A stretch of 64,000 bases of DNA from Alphaproteobacteria bacterium (lineage in GTDB: Bacteria > Pseudomonadota > Alphaproteobacteria > DSM-16000 > Inquilinaceae): contig JANQGH010000066.1 in the NCBI GenBank assembly GCA_028277405.1, forward strand, positions 124,001-188,000, in the 5' to 3' direction. Below, in pieces: positions 56,879 to 64,000 of this stretch. Below the pieces are notes generated by a model that was not told where the DNA came from, did not search any database, and saw only the letters and a program-made list of their open reading frames with translations. A program made the position numbers and the translations under genes. Every line of letters begins with the position of its first letter. Within the stretch, counting starts at the first letter, position 1.

Positions 56879-58927
56879 CTACTCCGCCGCCGCCCGGCCT
56901 TCGATCTCATCCAGGCATTTCGCCATGGTGATCGAAGCCCGGCTAATGGGGTCGGTCATATAGAAGGTTTCGATCGGCGAGGCAAAGACTGCGCTGCCCA
57001 TCTCGCCGTCGTTTCCGAATGGCTGCCATTCGGCCGGATGAAGCCTGTCGATCTCGGCGAAGACCGGATGGTCCTCGGCCAGCTTGCGGCGCAGCTGGTG
57101 CAGATCGTCGAACGGCAGCGCTTTGCCGATCTGTTGGCTGAAGGCGCGCAGGATCGTCCAGTCCTCGCGGGCATCGCCCGGCGGGAACACGGCCATCTTG
57201 GCGTGCTGCACGCGGCCCTCGGTGTTCACGTAGGTGCCGTTCTTCTCCGGATAGGCCGCGCCCGGCAGAATCACGTCGGCGGCGTGGGCGCCGCGATCGC
57301 CATGGTGGCCTTGATAGATCACGAAGGCATTGCTGAGTGCGGAACTGTCGATCTCGTCCGCGCCAAGCAGCCAGACCAGCTTGATCGCGCCCTCCCCGGC
57401 GCCTGCCAGGATGCCGGCCACGTCACGGCCGCCCTCGCCCGGCACGAAGCCGATGTCGAGACCGCCGACTCGCGCCGCAGCGGTATGCAGCACGTTGAAC
57501 CCGTTCCAGCCGTCCTTGACCATGCCGAACCCATCGGCAACGGCCCGGGTCGCAGCGAGAACCTGGCCGCCATCGTCCCGCGTCAAGGCGCCCTGGCCCA
57601 AGATCAGCATCGGCTTCTTCGCCGATTTCAGGGTTTCGGCGAACTCGATCGAGCCGTCGGCCAGCGCCTTCAGAGTGTCAGGGCCGGCGCCCAGATAGTC
57701 ATAGCGATAGGTCAGGTCGACCTGCGGGCCGATAACGCCGACCTTCAGCCCGCCTTGCAGCCAGCGCTTGCGGATGCGGGCGTTGACCATCGCCGCCTCC
57801 CAGCGCGGGTTCGAGCCGACGATCAGGATCGCGTCCGCCTCTTCGATGCCGGCGATGCCGGTGTTGAAGAGATAGCTGGCCCGGACATCGGGCTGCAGCT
57901 TTGCGCCATCCTGGCGGCAATCGATGTTGGGCGAGCCCACGGAGGCCATCAACCCCTTCAGCGCGTACATCGCCTCGACGTCGCAGAGATCACCGGCGAT
58001 CGCTGCCATGGCCGAGCCTTCCAAGCCCTCCATGGCCTCGGCGATGGCGCCGAACGCCTCGGGCCAGGTGGCCTGTTCCAGCTTGCCGTCCCGGCGGACA
58101 TAGGGCCGGTCGAGCCGCTGGCGGCGCAGGCCGTCATAGGCGAAGCGGGTCTTGTCGCTGATCCATTCCTCGTTGATGGCTTCGTGCAGGCGCGGCAGCG
58201 TACGCATGACCTCGCCGCCCCGGCTGTCGACGCGGATGTTGCTGCCGACCGCGTCCATGACGTCGATCGTCTCGGTGCGCTTCAGCTCCCACGGGCGGGC
58301 GGAAAACGCATACGGCTTCGAAGTCAGCGCGCCGACCGGGCAGATGTCGATCATATTGCCCGACAGCTCGGTCGTGATCGCCTTTTCGATGTAAGTGCCG
58401 ATCTCCATGTGCTCGCTGCGGCCGGTCGCGCCCAGTTCCGGCACACCGGCGATCTCATCGGCAAAGCGGATACAGCGGGTGCAATGGATGCACCTGGTCA
58501 TGAAGGTCTTGATCAGGGGGCCGAGATACTTCTCCTTCACCGCACGCTTGTTCTCGGCAAAGCGGCTGCGGTCAAAGCCATAGGCCATGGCTTGGTCCTG
58601 CAGGTCGCACTCGCCGCCCTGGTCGCAGATCGGGCAGTCGAGCGGATGGTTGATCAGCAGGAATTCCATCACGCCCTTGCGGGCCTTGTGGACGACGTCG
58701 CTGTTGGTGTGGATGACCATGCCGTCACCCGCCGGCATGGCGCAGGACGCGATCGGTTTGGGCGAGCGCTCCATCTCGACCAGGCACATGCGGCAATTGG
58801 CGGGTACCGACAGCCGGTCGTGGAAACAGAAGCGCGGGATCTCGATGCCCAGCTGCTCGCAGGCCTGCAGGACGGACGTGCCCTTCTCGACCTCGATCTC
58901 GATGCCGTCAATGGTGAGCTTCGGCAT
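56879..58927 (-). CDS. nuoG: NADH-quinone oxidoreductase subunit G
   Basis: A 682-residue iron-sulfur subunit. The N-terminal 2Fe-2S ligands are in [15 protein letters not shown], followed by the His-Cys 4Fe-4S cluster region, [13 protein letters not shown] and [13 protein letters not shown]; the rest is a degenerate molybdopterin-oxidoreductase fold without cofactor. The ATG at 58927 has no extra upstream in-frame start. It is shorter than E. coli NuoG, normal for mitochondrial-type complexes. Confidence 0.97.
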   Translation of the reverse strand: MPKLTIDGIEIEVEKGTSVLQACEQLGIEIPRFCFHDRLSVPANCRMCLVEMERSPKPIASCAMPAGDGMVIHTNSDVVHKARKGVMEFLLINHPLDCPICDQGGECDLQDQAMAYGFDRSRFAENKRAVKEKYLGPLIKTFMTRCIHCTRCIRFADEIAGVPELGATGRSEHMEIGTYIEKAITTELSGNMIDICPVGALTSKPYAFSARPWELKRTETIDVMDAVGSNIRVDSRGGEVMRTLPRLHEAINEEWISDKTRFAYDGLRRQRLDRPYVRRDGKLEQATWPEAFGAIAEAMEGLEGSAMAAIAGDLCDVEAMYALKGLMASVGSPNIDCRQDGAKLQPDVRASYLFNTGIAGIEEADAILIVGSNPRWEAAMVNARIRKRWLQGGLKVGVIGPQVDLTYRYDYLGAGPDTLKALADGSIEFAETLKSAKKPMLILGQGALTRDDGGQVLAATRAVADGFGMVKDGWNGFNVLHTAAARVGGLDIGFVPGEGGRDVAGILAGAGEGAIKLVWLLGADEIDSSALSNAFVIYQGHHGDRGAHAADVILPGAAYPEKNGTYVNTEGRVQHAKMAVFPPGDAREDWTILRAFSQQIGKALPFDDLHQLRRKLAEDHPVFAEIDRLHPAEWQPFGNDGEMGSAVFASPIETFYMTDPISRASITMAKCLDEIEGRAAAE

Positions 58928-58960
58928 TAAGAATCTCCGCCAGCGCGTTGACTATGAAAC

Positions 58961-60271
58961 TTATTCCGCGGCAATTGGCTGTGCCCCTCTGGCATGGACC
59001 CGGTCGCGATAATCGCGAATGCGCTGCTCCATCTCCGGCCGGAAATGGCGGATCAACCCTTGGATCGGCCAGGCCGCCGCGTCGCCATGGGCACAGATCG
59101 TATGGCCCTCGACCTCCTTGGTCACCTCCAGCAGCATGTCGATCTCCTCGACCTCCGCGTTGCCCTTGACCATGCGCTGCATCACCCGCCACATCCAGCC
59201 CGTGCCCTCGCGACACGGCGTGCACTGGCCGCAGCTCTCGTCCATGTAGAAGTAGGACAGGCGCGCGATGGCGTAGATCACGTCGGTGGACTGGTCCATG
59301 ACGATGACGCTGCCGGTGCCCAGGCCCGACTGCAGCTCCTTCAGCCCGTCGAAGTCCATGAGCGCGGTCTCGCAGGCGTCGCGCGGGATCATCGGCGTCG
59401 ACGCGCCGCCCGGGATCACCGCTTTCAGATTGTCCCAGCCGCCGCGCACGCCGCCGGCATGCCTGTCGATCAGCTCGCGCAGCGGAATCCCCATCGCCTC
59501 TTCGATGTTGCAGGGCTGCGCGACATGGCCGGAGATGCTGTAAAGCTTGATGCCCTCGTTCTTCGGCCGGCCAAAGCTGGAAAACCACAGGCCGCCGCGC
59601 CGCAGGATCTCGGGCACCACCGCGATGGTTTCGACATTGTTCACCGTCGTCGGACAGCTATAGAGGCCCGCACCCGCCGGAAAGGGCGGCTTGTTGCGCG
59701 GCTGGCCTTTTTTGCCCTCCAGGCTCTCAAGCAGCGCCGTCTCTTCGCCGCAGATATAGGCGCCGGCGCCCCGGTGGAGATAGAGGTCGAAGTCCCAACC
59801 GCTGTCAGCCGCGTTCTTGCCGAGCAGCCCGGCCTCGTAGGCCTCGTCGATGGCGACTTGGATGTGCGAGGCCTCGTTGTAGAACTCGCCACGGATGTAG
59901 ATGTAGCAAGCATGCGCACCCAGCGCGAAGGACGAGACCAGCGCACCTTCGATCAGCCGGTGCGGATCGAAGCGCATGATGTCCCGGTCCTTGCAGGCAC
60001 CCGGCTCCGATTCGTCGGCGTTGATGACCAGATAGCTGGGCCGATCCGGGTCCGTCTCCTTGGGCATGAACGACCATTTGATGCCGGTCGGGAAGCCCGC
60101 CCCGCCCCGGCCGCGCAGGCCCGACTCCTTGACCTCCGAGATGATCTTCTCGCGGCCCATGGCGACCAGGTCCTTGGTGTTGGACCAAACGCCCCTGGCC
60201 CGCGCCCCGGCCAGGCCCCAATCCTCCCAGCCGTAGAGATTGGTGAAGACGCGATCTTCGTCACGCAGCAT
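58961..60271 (-). CDS. nuoF: NADH-quinone oxidoreductase subunit F
   Basis: A 436-residue flavoprotein that binds NADH and FMN and one 4Fe-4S cluster. It shows the Gly-rich [16 protein letters not shown] nucleotide loop, the [17 protein letters not shown] segment and the cluster ligands in [15 protein letters not shown]. It lies three bases downstream of nuoE. Confidence 0.97.
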   Translation of the reverse strand: MLRDEDRVFTNLYGWEDWGLAGARARGVWSNTKDLVAMGREKIISEVKESGLRGRGGAGFPTGIKWSFMPKETDPDRPSYLVINADESEPGACKDRDIMRFDPHRLIEGALVSSFALGAHACYIYIRGEFYNEASHIQVAIDEAYEAGLLGKNAADSGWDFDLYLHRGAGAYICGEETALLESLEGKKGQPRNKPPFPAGAGLYSCPTTVNNVETIAVVPEILRRGGLWFSSFGRPKNEGIKLYSISGHVAQPCNIEEAMGIPLRELIDRHAGGVRGGWDNLKAVIPGGASTPMIPRDACETALMDFDGLKELQSGLGTGSVIVMDQSTDVIYAIARLSYFYMDESCGQCTPCREGTGWMWRVMQRMVKGNAEVEEIDMLLEVTKEVEGHTICAHGDAAAWPIQGLIRHFRPEMEQRIRDYRDRVHARGAQPIAAE

Positions 60272-60274
60272 CGC

Positions 60275-60916
60275 TCAGTCCTCGCTCGCCGCCGCGACGA
60301 CATCGGGCGGCCGCCGGTCCAACAGGCTGGTCGGCCCGGCCTGCGCCTGGCTGCCGTGACGGCCGGTCTGCGACCCGACGGTCGGTGTCTTGCCGTCCTT
60401 CAACTCGTCGATCAGCGTGACCATGCGGTCATAGTTCAGGTCTTCATAATAGTCGTCGTTGATCTGCACCATCGGGGCGTTGACGCACGCGCCCGCGCAC
60501 TCGACCTCGACCACGGAGAACATGCCGTCGTCGCCGTTCTGGCCGGGCCTTAGCCCGGTCTTGTCCTCGATCGCCCGCAAGACATCGTCCGAACCGCACA
60601 GCCAGCAGGGCGTGGTGGTGCAGACCATGATCAGGTGGCGGCCGACCGGCGCCTTGTTGAACATGGTGTAGAAGCTGGCGACCTCGTAGGCGCGGATGCG
60701 CGGAATCTCCAACAAGTCCGCCACATAATCCATGGCCGCACGCGGCAGCCAATTGTCGTTCTGACGCTGGGCGATGTCCAACAGCGGCAAGACCGCGCTC
60801 TGCTGCCTGCCCTCCGGGTACTTCGCGATGATCTTGCGCGCGCGTTCCAGATTCTCCGCCGTAAACTCGAAATGGTCCGGCTGCTGGTCTTCAGGCGCGG
60901 GGGTTCCGAAGCTCAT
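60275..60916 (-). CDS. nuoE: NADH-quinone oxidoreductase subunit E
   Basis: A 213-residue thioredoxin-like 2Fe-2S subunit. Ligands are in [13 protein letters not shown] and [11 protein letters not shown]. After the fold the C-terminus has a hydrophilic, Pro/Ser-rich tail of about 35 residues, as in many alphaproteobacteria. Its ATG overlaps the nuoD stop by four bases. Confidence 0.95.
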   Translation of the reverse strand: MSFGTPAPEDQQPDHFEFTAENLERARKIIAKYPEGRQQSAVLPLLDIAQRQNDNWLPRAAMDYVADLLEIPRIRAYEVASFYTMFNKAPVGRHLIMVCTTTPCWLCGSDDVLRAIEDKTGLRPGQNGDDGMFSVVEVECAGACVNAPMVQINDDYYEDLNYDRMVTLIDELKDGKTPTVGSQTGRHGSQAQAGPTSLLDRRPPDVVAAASED

Positions 60917-62100
60917 CGATCAATCTCACCGAACACGATATCCATGGCACCGATGATGGCGACGCTGTCGGCCAGCATGTGCCCCTTGCACATGAACTCC
61001 ATGGCCTGCAGATGCGGGAAGCCGGGCGCGCGGATGCGGCAGCGATAGGGTTTGTTGGTGCCGTCGGCCACCAGATAGACGCCGAACTCGCCCTTCGGCG
61101 CCTCGACCGCCGCGTATACCTCGCCGGCCGGTACGTGATAACCCTCGGTATAGAGCTTGAAGTGATGGATCAGCGCCTCCATCGAGCGCTTCATGTCCGC
61201 CCGCTTCGGCGGCGAGATCTTGTGGTCGTCGACCTTGACCGGCCCGTCCTTCGGCATCTTTTCAATACACTGCCGGATGATAGCGTTCGACTGCCGCATC
61301 TCCTCGACCCGAACCAGGTAGCGGGCGTAGCAGTCGCCAGTCAGGCCGACGGGCACCTCGAAATCCATGCGATCGTAGACGTCGTAGGGCTGCGCCCTGC
61401 GCAAATCCCACGGCACGTTGGCGGCGCGCAACATCGGGCCGGTGAAGCCCCAGGCAATCGCGTCGGCCGAACTGACCGCGCCGATATCGACGGTGCGCTG
61501 CTTGAACACGCGGTTCTCGGTCAGCAGGTTTTCCATGTCGTCGATGAATTTGGGCAGCCGTTCGGTATAGGCCCAAATGTCATCGGCAAGGCCGGCCGGC
61601 ATGTCCTGATGCACCCCGCCCGGCCGGAAATAGGCCGAATGCAGCCGGGCGCCGGAGACACGCTCGTAGAACTCCATCAGCACTTCGCGCTCTTCAAAGC
61701 CCCAGAGCGGCGGCGTGATGGCGCCGACGTCGAGGGCGAACGTCGTCAGGTTTAGTAAGTGGTTGAGAACGCGCGTAATCTCGCTGAACAGGACGCGGAT
61801 ATACTGCCCACGCTCCGGCACCTCGATGCCCAGCAGCCGCTCCACGGCCAGGGCATAGGCATGCTCCTGACACATCGGCGAGACATAGTCGAGCCGGTCG
61901 AAATAGGGCACCGCCTGCAGATAGGTGCGGTATTCGATCAGCTTTTCGGTGCCGCGATGCAACAGGCCGATATGCGGGTCGGCCCGCTCGATGATCTCGC
62001 CGTCCATCTCCAGCACGAGACGCAGAACCCCGTGGGCCGCCGGATGCTGCGGCCCGAAATTCATGGTCATCGGCTTGATGTTGGTTTCAACCGCGCTCAT
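60913..62100 (-). CDS. nuoD: NADH-quinone oxidoreductase subunit D
   Basis: A 395-residue 49-kDa-type subunit that forms the quinone site with NuoB and NuoH. Conserved blocks are [14 protein letters not shown] with the quinone-site His, [13 protein letters not shown] and [14 protein letters not shown]. It is separate from nuoC, unlike the fused E. coli NuoCD. The ATG overlaps the nuoC stop by four bases. Confidence 0.97.
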   Translation of the reverse strand: MSAVETNIKPMTMNFGPQHPAAHGVLRLVLEMDGEIIERADPHIGLLHRGTEKLIEYRTYLQAVPYFDRLDYVSPMCQEHAYALAVERLLGIEVPERGQYIRVLFSEITRVLNHLLNLTTFALDVGAITPPLWGFEEREVLMEFYERVSGARLHSAYFRPGGVHQDMPAGLADDIWAYTERLPKFIDDMENLLTENRVFKQRTVDIGAVSSADAIAWGFTGPMLRAANVPWDLRRAQPYDVYDRMDFEVPVGLTGDCYARYLVRVEEMRQSNAIIRQCIEKMPKDGPVKVDDHKISPPKRADMKRSMEALIHHFKLYTEGYHVPAGEVYAAVEAPKGEFGVYLVADGTNKPYRCRIRAPGFPHLQAMEFMCKGHMLADSVAIIGAMDIVFGEIDR

Positions 62101-62732
62101 GACGCCGCACCCTCTTCCGCCGGCCCGTCGCCGCCGGCCTTCTCGTCGCCCGGCAGATTGGGGGTCATGCCCTCCCACGGGCTCAAAAAGTCGAAGGTGC
62201 GGAAATCCTGGTTCAGCTTGACCGGCTCGTAGATCACCCGCTTCTGCTGCTCGTCATAGCGAACCTCGACATAGCCGGTCATCGGGAAGTCCTTGCGCAG
62301 CGGATGCCCCTCGAAGCCATAGTCGGTCAGGATGCGGCGCAGGTCCGGGTTGTCGGAGAAGAAGATGCCGAACATGTCCCAGACCTCGCGCTCGAACCAG
62401 GTCGCGCACGGGAACAGATCCGCGATCGACGGCACGGGCTGTTCCTCGTCCGTCGTCACCTTCACCCGCACGCGCTGGTTCTGCTTCATGCTGAGCAGGT
62501 TGTAGACGACGTCGAAGCGTTCCTCCCGCTCCGGGTGGTCGACGGCGGTGATATCGATCAACTGATGGAACAGGCAGTCGCTTTCGTCGCGCAGGAAGGT
62601 CAGCACCTTGATGATCGCGCCGCGTCTTGCGTGCACGGTCAGTTGGCCGACGACGACCTCATACCCCGATACGTCGGGGTCCAGTGCCGCCGTGATGGAC
62701 TGGCCTAAATCGATCAAAGCAGAATCGGACAT
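62097..62732 (-). CDS. nuoC: NADH-quinone oxidoreductase subunit C
   Basis: A 211-residue 30-kDa-type subunit of the hydrophilic arm. The family signature is [20 protein letters not shown] plus the [16 protein letters not shown] block and the C-terminal [14 protein letters not shown]. The last 20 residues are Gly/Ala/Glu-rich and probably disordered. Confidence 0.96.
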   Translation of the reverse strand: MSDSALIDLGQSITAALDPDVSGYEVVVGQLTVHARRGAIIKVLTFLRDESDCLFHQLIDITAVDHPEREERFDVVYNLLSMKQNQRVRVKVTTDEEQPVPSIADLFPCATWFEREVWDMFGIFFSDNPDLRRILTDYGFEGHPLRKDFPMTGYVEVRYDEQQKRVIYEPVKLNQDFRTFDFLSPWEGMTPNLPGDEKAGGDGPAEEGAAS

Positions 62733-62764
62733 GGCCGCTCAATTGGACTCAAGAACGAAGGGGA

Positions 62765-63331
62765 TCAGCGGGCGATGCGGGTGCCACGCCGGATCTTTTT
62801 TTGCAACTGCATGATGCCGTAGACCAGCGCCTCGGCCGTCGGCGGGCAGCCGGGCACATAGATGTCAACCGGAACGACACGATCGCAGCCGCGCACGACG
62901 GAATAGGAATAGTGATAGTACCCGCCGCCGTTGGCGCACGAGCCCATGGAGATCACCCAGCGCGGTTCCGGCATCTGGTCGTATACCTTGCGCAGGGCCG
63001 GCGCCATCTTGTTGGTCAGCGTGCCGGCGACGATCATCACGTCGGACTGGCGCGGGCTCGGGCGCGGAATGACGCCCAGCCGGTCGAGGTCGTAGCGCGG
63101 CATGTAGGCCTGGATCATCTCCACCGCGCAGCAGGCCAGGCCAAAGGACATCGGCCACAGCGATCCGGTGCGCGCCCAGTCCAGCAACGCATCCATGCGC
63201 GTGACCAGAAAGCCCTTGTCCTTAAGATCCCGCGTCGCCTCGGCGATGAGGGCATCTTGCGCAGGCCCCGGCGGGATCGGCGTGCCGTATTCTGCCGGAT
63301 AGGGCCTGTCGGTCGGTTTGGTCACTCCCAT
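62765..63331 (-). CDS. nuoB: NADH-quinone oxidoreductase subunit B
   Basis: A 188-residue subunit that ligates the terminal cluster N2. Two adjacent Cys are in GLACCAVEM, with the other ligands in [16 protein letters not shown] and [11 protein letters not shown]. The ATG at 63331 overlaps the nuoA stop by ten bases; an internal GTG two codons later would give a GTGA overlap and is an alternative. Confidence 0.95.
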   Translation of the reverse strand: MGVTKPTDRPYPAEYGTPIPPGPAQDALIAEATRDLKDKGFLVTRMDALLDWARTGSLWPMSFGLACCAVEMIQAYMPRYDLDRLGVIPRPSPRQSDVMIVAGTLTNKMAPALRKVYDQMPEPRWVISMGSCANGGGYYHYSYSVVRGCDRVVPVDIYVPGCPPTAEALVYGIMQLQKKIRRGTRIAR

Positions 63332-63690
63332 TCCAGCGCGCCCTTCTTCCATTCATAGATGAAGCCGACGGTCAGGATGCCCAGGAAGACCACCATCGAC
63401 CAAAAACCAAGCATGCCGATCTCGCTGAGCGACACGGCCCAGGGGAATAGGAACGCCACCTCAAGGTCGAAGATGATGAACAGGATAGCGACCAAATAGT
63501 AGCGCACATCGAACTTCGAGCGGGCATCGTCGAACGCGTCAAAGCCGCACTCATAGGCCGACAGTTTCTCGCTGTCCGGGTTCTGCTTGCCGACGATCAG
63601 CGAGGCGCCGACCGCCGCGCAGGCGATGGCGATCGCCACGCCCAGAAACAGCAAGATCGGCAGATATTCGCTGAGCAGTTCGCTGTCCAT
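63322..63690 (-). CDS. nuoA: NADH-quinone oxidoreductase subunit A
   Basis: A 122-residue three-helix membrane subunit and the first gene of the operon. The matrix-side loop with the [20 protein letters not shown] sequence and the acidic membrane residues in [16 protein letters not shown] identify it. AAGGG lies five bases before the ATG at 63690; an in-frame GTG four codons upstream is less likely. Confidence 0.96.
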   Translation of the reverse strand: MDSELLSEYLPILLFLGVAIAIACAAVGASLIVGKQNPDSEKLSAYECGFDAFDDARSKFDVRYYLVAILFIIFDLEVAFLFPWAVSLSEIGMLGFWSMVVFLGILTVGFIYEWKKGALEWE

Positions 63691-63799
63691 GTGCCCTTGC
63701 ACCTACTTCAGGGACCGCCTTCGGCTTTCGCGGATGGCTGCAATCAACCTGCGCCGGCCGCAGTTTTTGGCCAGCCCCCGCGACAATCAATTCAGCGGA

Positions 63800-63828
63800 G
63801 TTATAGGCGGTCGCCCCGCCGGGTAAAA
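63800..63828 (-). promoter_or_regulatory. candidate promoter for the nuo operon
   Basis: On the minus strand a -10-like TATAAC (63805-63800) is preceded, after 17 bases, by a -35-like TTTTAC (63828-63823). Transcription from about 63793 would give a leader of roughly 100 bases before the nuoA ATG. It is the best sigma-70-like match by eye in the 260-base gap between nuoA and the tRNA; there is also an inverted repeat GCTTGG/CCAAGC (63851-63889) that could belong to the end of the tRNA unit. Confidence 0.4.
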
Positions 63829-63950
63829 GGAAATTCGGCCAAAATGCGCCGCTTGGTCACAGCGCTGCGGCGGCCCGCCAGGCCAAGCGATTCCGCAGCC
63901 CCGCAGCGGTATGAGGGGCCGGTTTCACACTGGTGAATTGCAAAGGTAAG

Positions 63951-64000
63951 TGGCGCGAGTGACGGGACTTGAACCCGCGGCCTCCGGCGTGACAGGCCGG
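63951..64000 (-). tRNA. tRNA-Asp(GTC), 5' part cut off by window end
   Basis: The minus strand reads through an anticodon arm with loop CTGTCAC, anticodon GTC, then a variable loop, a T arm with GGTTCAAGTCC, the acceptor 3' strand CACTCGC, discriminator G and an encoded CCA at 63951-63953. This is the 3' 50 bases of a tRNA-Asp; the D arm and 5' acceptor strand lie beyond the window. Confidence 0.92.

Noticed and set aside
57038..58930. 630-codon open frame on the plus strand opposite nuoG
   Set aside because: Its codon pattern is the antisense shadow of nuoG in GC-rich DNA; it has no recognisable domain and nuoG is certain.

Overview
This GC-rich window reads as the chromosome of a free-living alphaproteobacterium, most likely Rhodospirillales-like, although the genus cannot be fixed from sequence alone. 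The evidence is a mitochondrial-type nuo operon with separate nuoC and nuoD, followed by birA, coaX, RNase J, methylmalonyl-CoA epimerase and a DUF1467 gene; a ubiA / rsmE-gshA block; and DUF3035 and DUF6524-type genes. Coding density is very high, neighbouring genes often overlap by 1-10 bases, and GTG or TTG starts are common. I see no insertion sequence, prophage, CRISPR array, rRNA or integrase, so this is mostly core genome with one accessory-looking stretch.

Layout. 0.3-8.7 kb: both halves of the TldD/TldE protease flank gshA, rsmE, ubiA, a VOC protein, mepA and a small membrane protein. 8.7-14 kb: a lipid block with a diacylglycerol kinase-like gene, divergent from a PlcP-like metallophosphoesterase and a GT4 glycosyltransferase, then waaA and lpxK. 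The set fits phosphate-responsive membrane lipid remodelling, and a Pho-box-like element lies between the divergent genes. 14-21.8 kb: two tandem Lin0512-family genes, xseA, purD, tadA, an rRNA pseudouridine synthase, rsmD, mutL and a small membrane protein. 21.8-33.2 kb (minus strand): an FAD disulfide oxidoreductase, pgi, an M16 peptidase pair, a DUF3035 lipoprotein, lspA, ileS and ribF. 33.3-38 kb: a MaoC hydratase, an amidase, a secreted unknown, folK, then folD and fchA.

38.1-44.6 kb is the most accessory part: an Eis-like acetyltransferase on the plus strand faces a minus-strand operon of an M20-type hydrolase, an NMT1-type ABC importer (binding protein, permease, ATPase) and an amidohydrolase. 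Three copies of a TCC-N6-GGAAC element sit just before the first gene of each unit, two copies in front of the acetyltransferase and one in front of the M20 gene. This suggests one unknown regulator controls both units as an uptake-and-hydrolysis system for a small nitrogenous compound. This is the best candidate for an undescribed system here.

44.8-63.7 kb is the long minus-strand run from nuoA (right) through nuoN to birA, coaX, rnj, mce, DUF1467 and a PAS-only protein. It encodes all 14 respiratory complex I subunits, and a plausible promoter lies upstream of nuoA. A 213-base gap with a perfect hairpin splits nuoI from nuoJ. The window ends inside a minus-strand tRNA-Asp(GTC).
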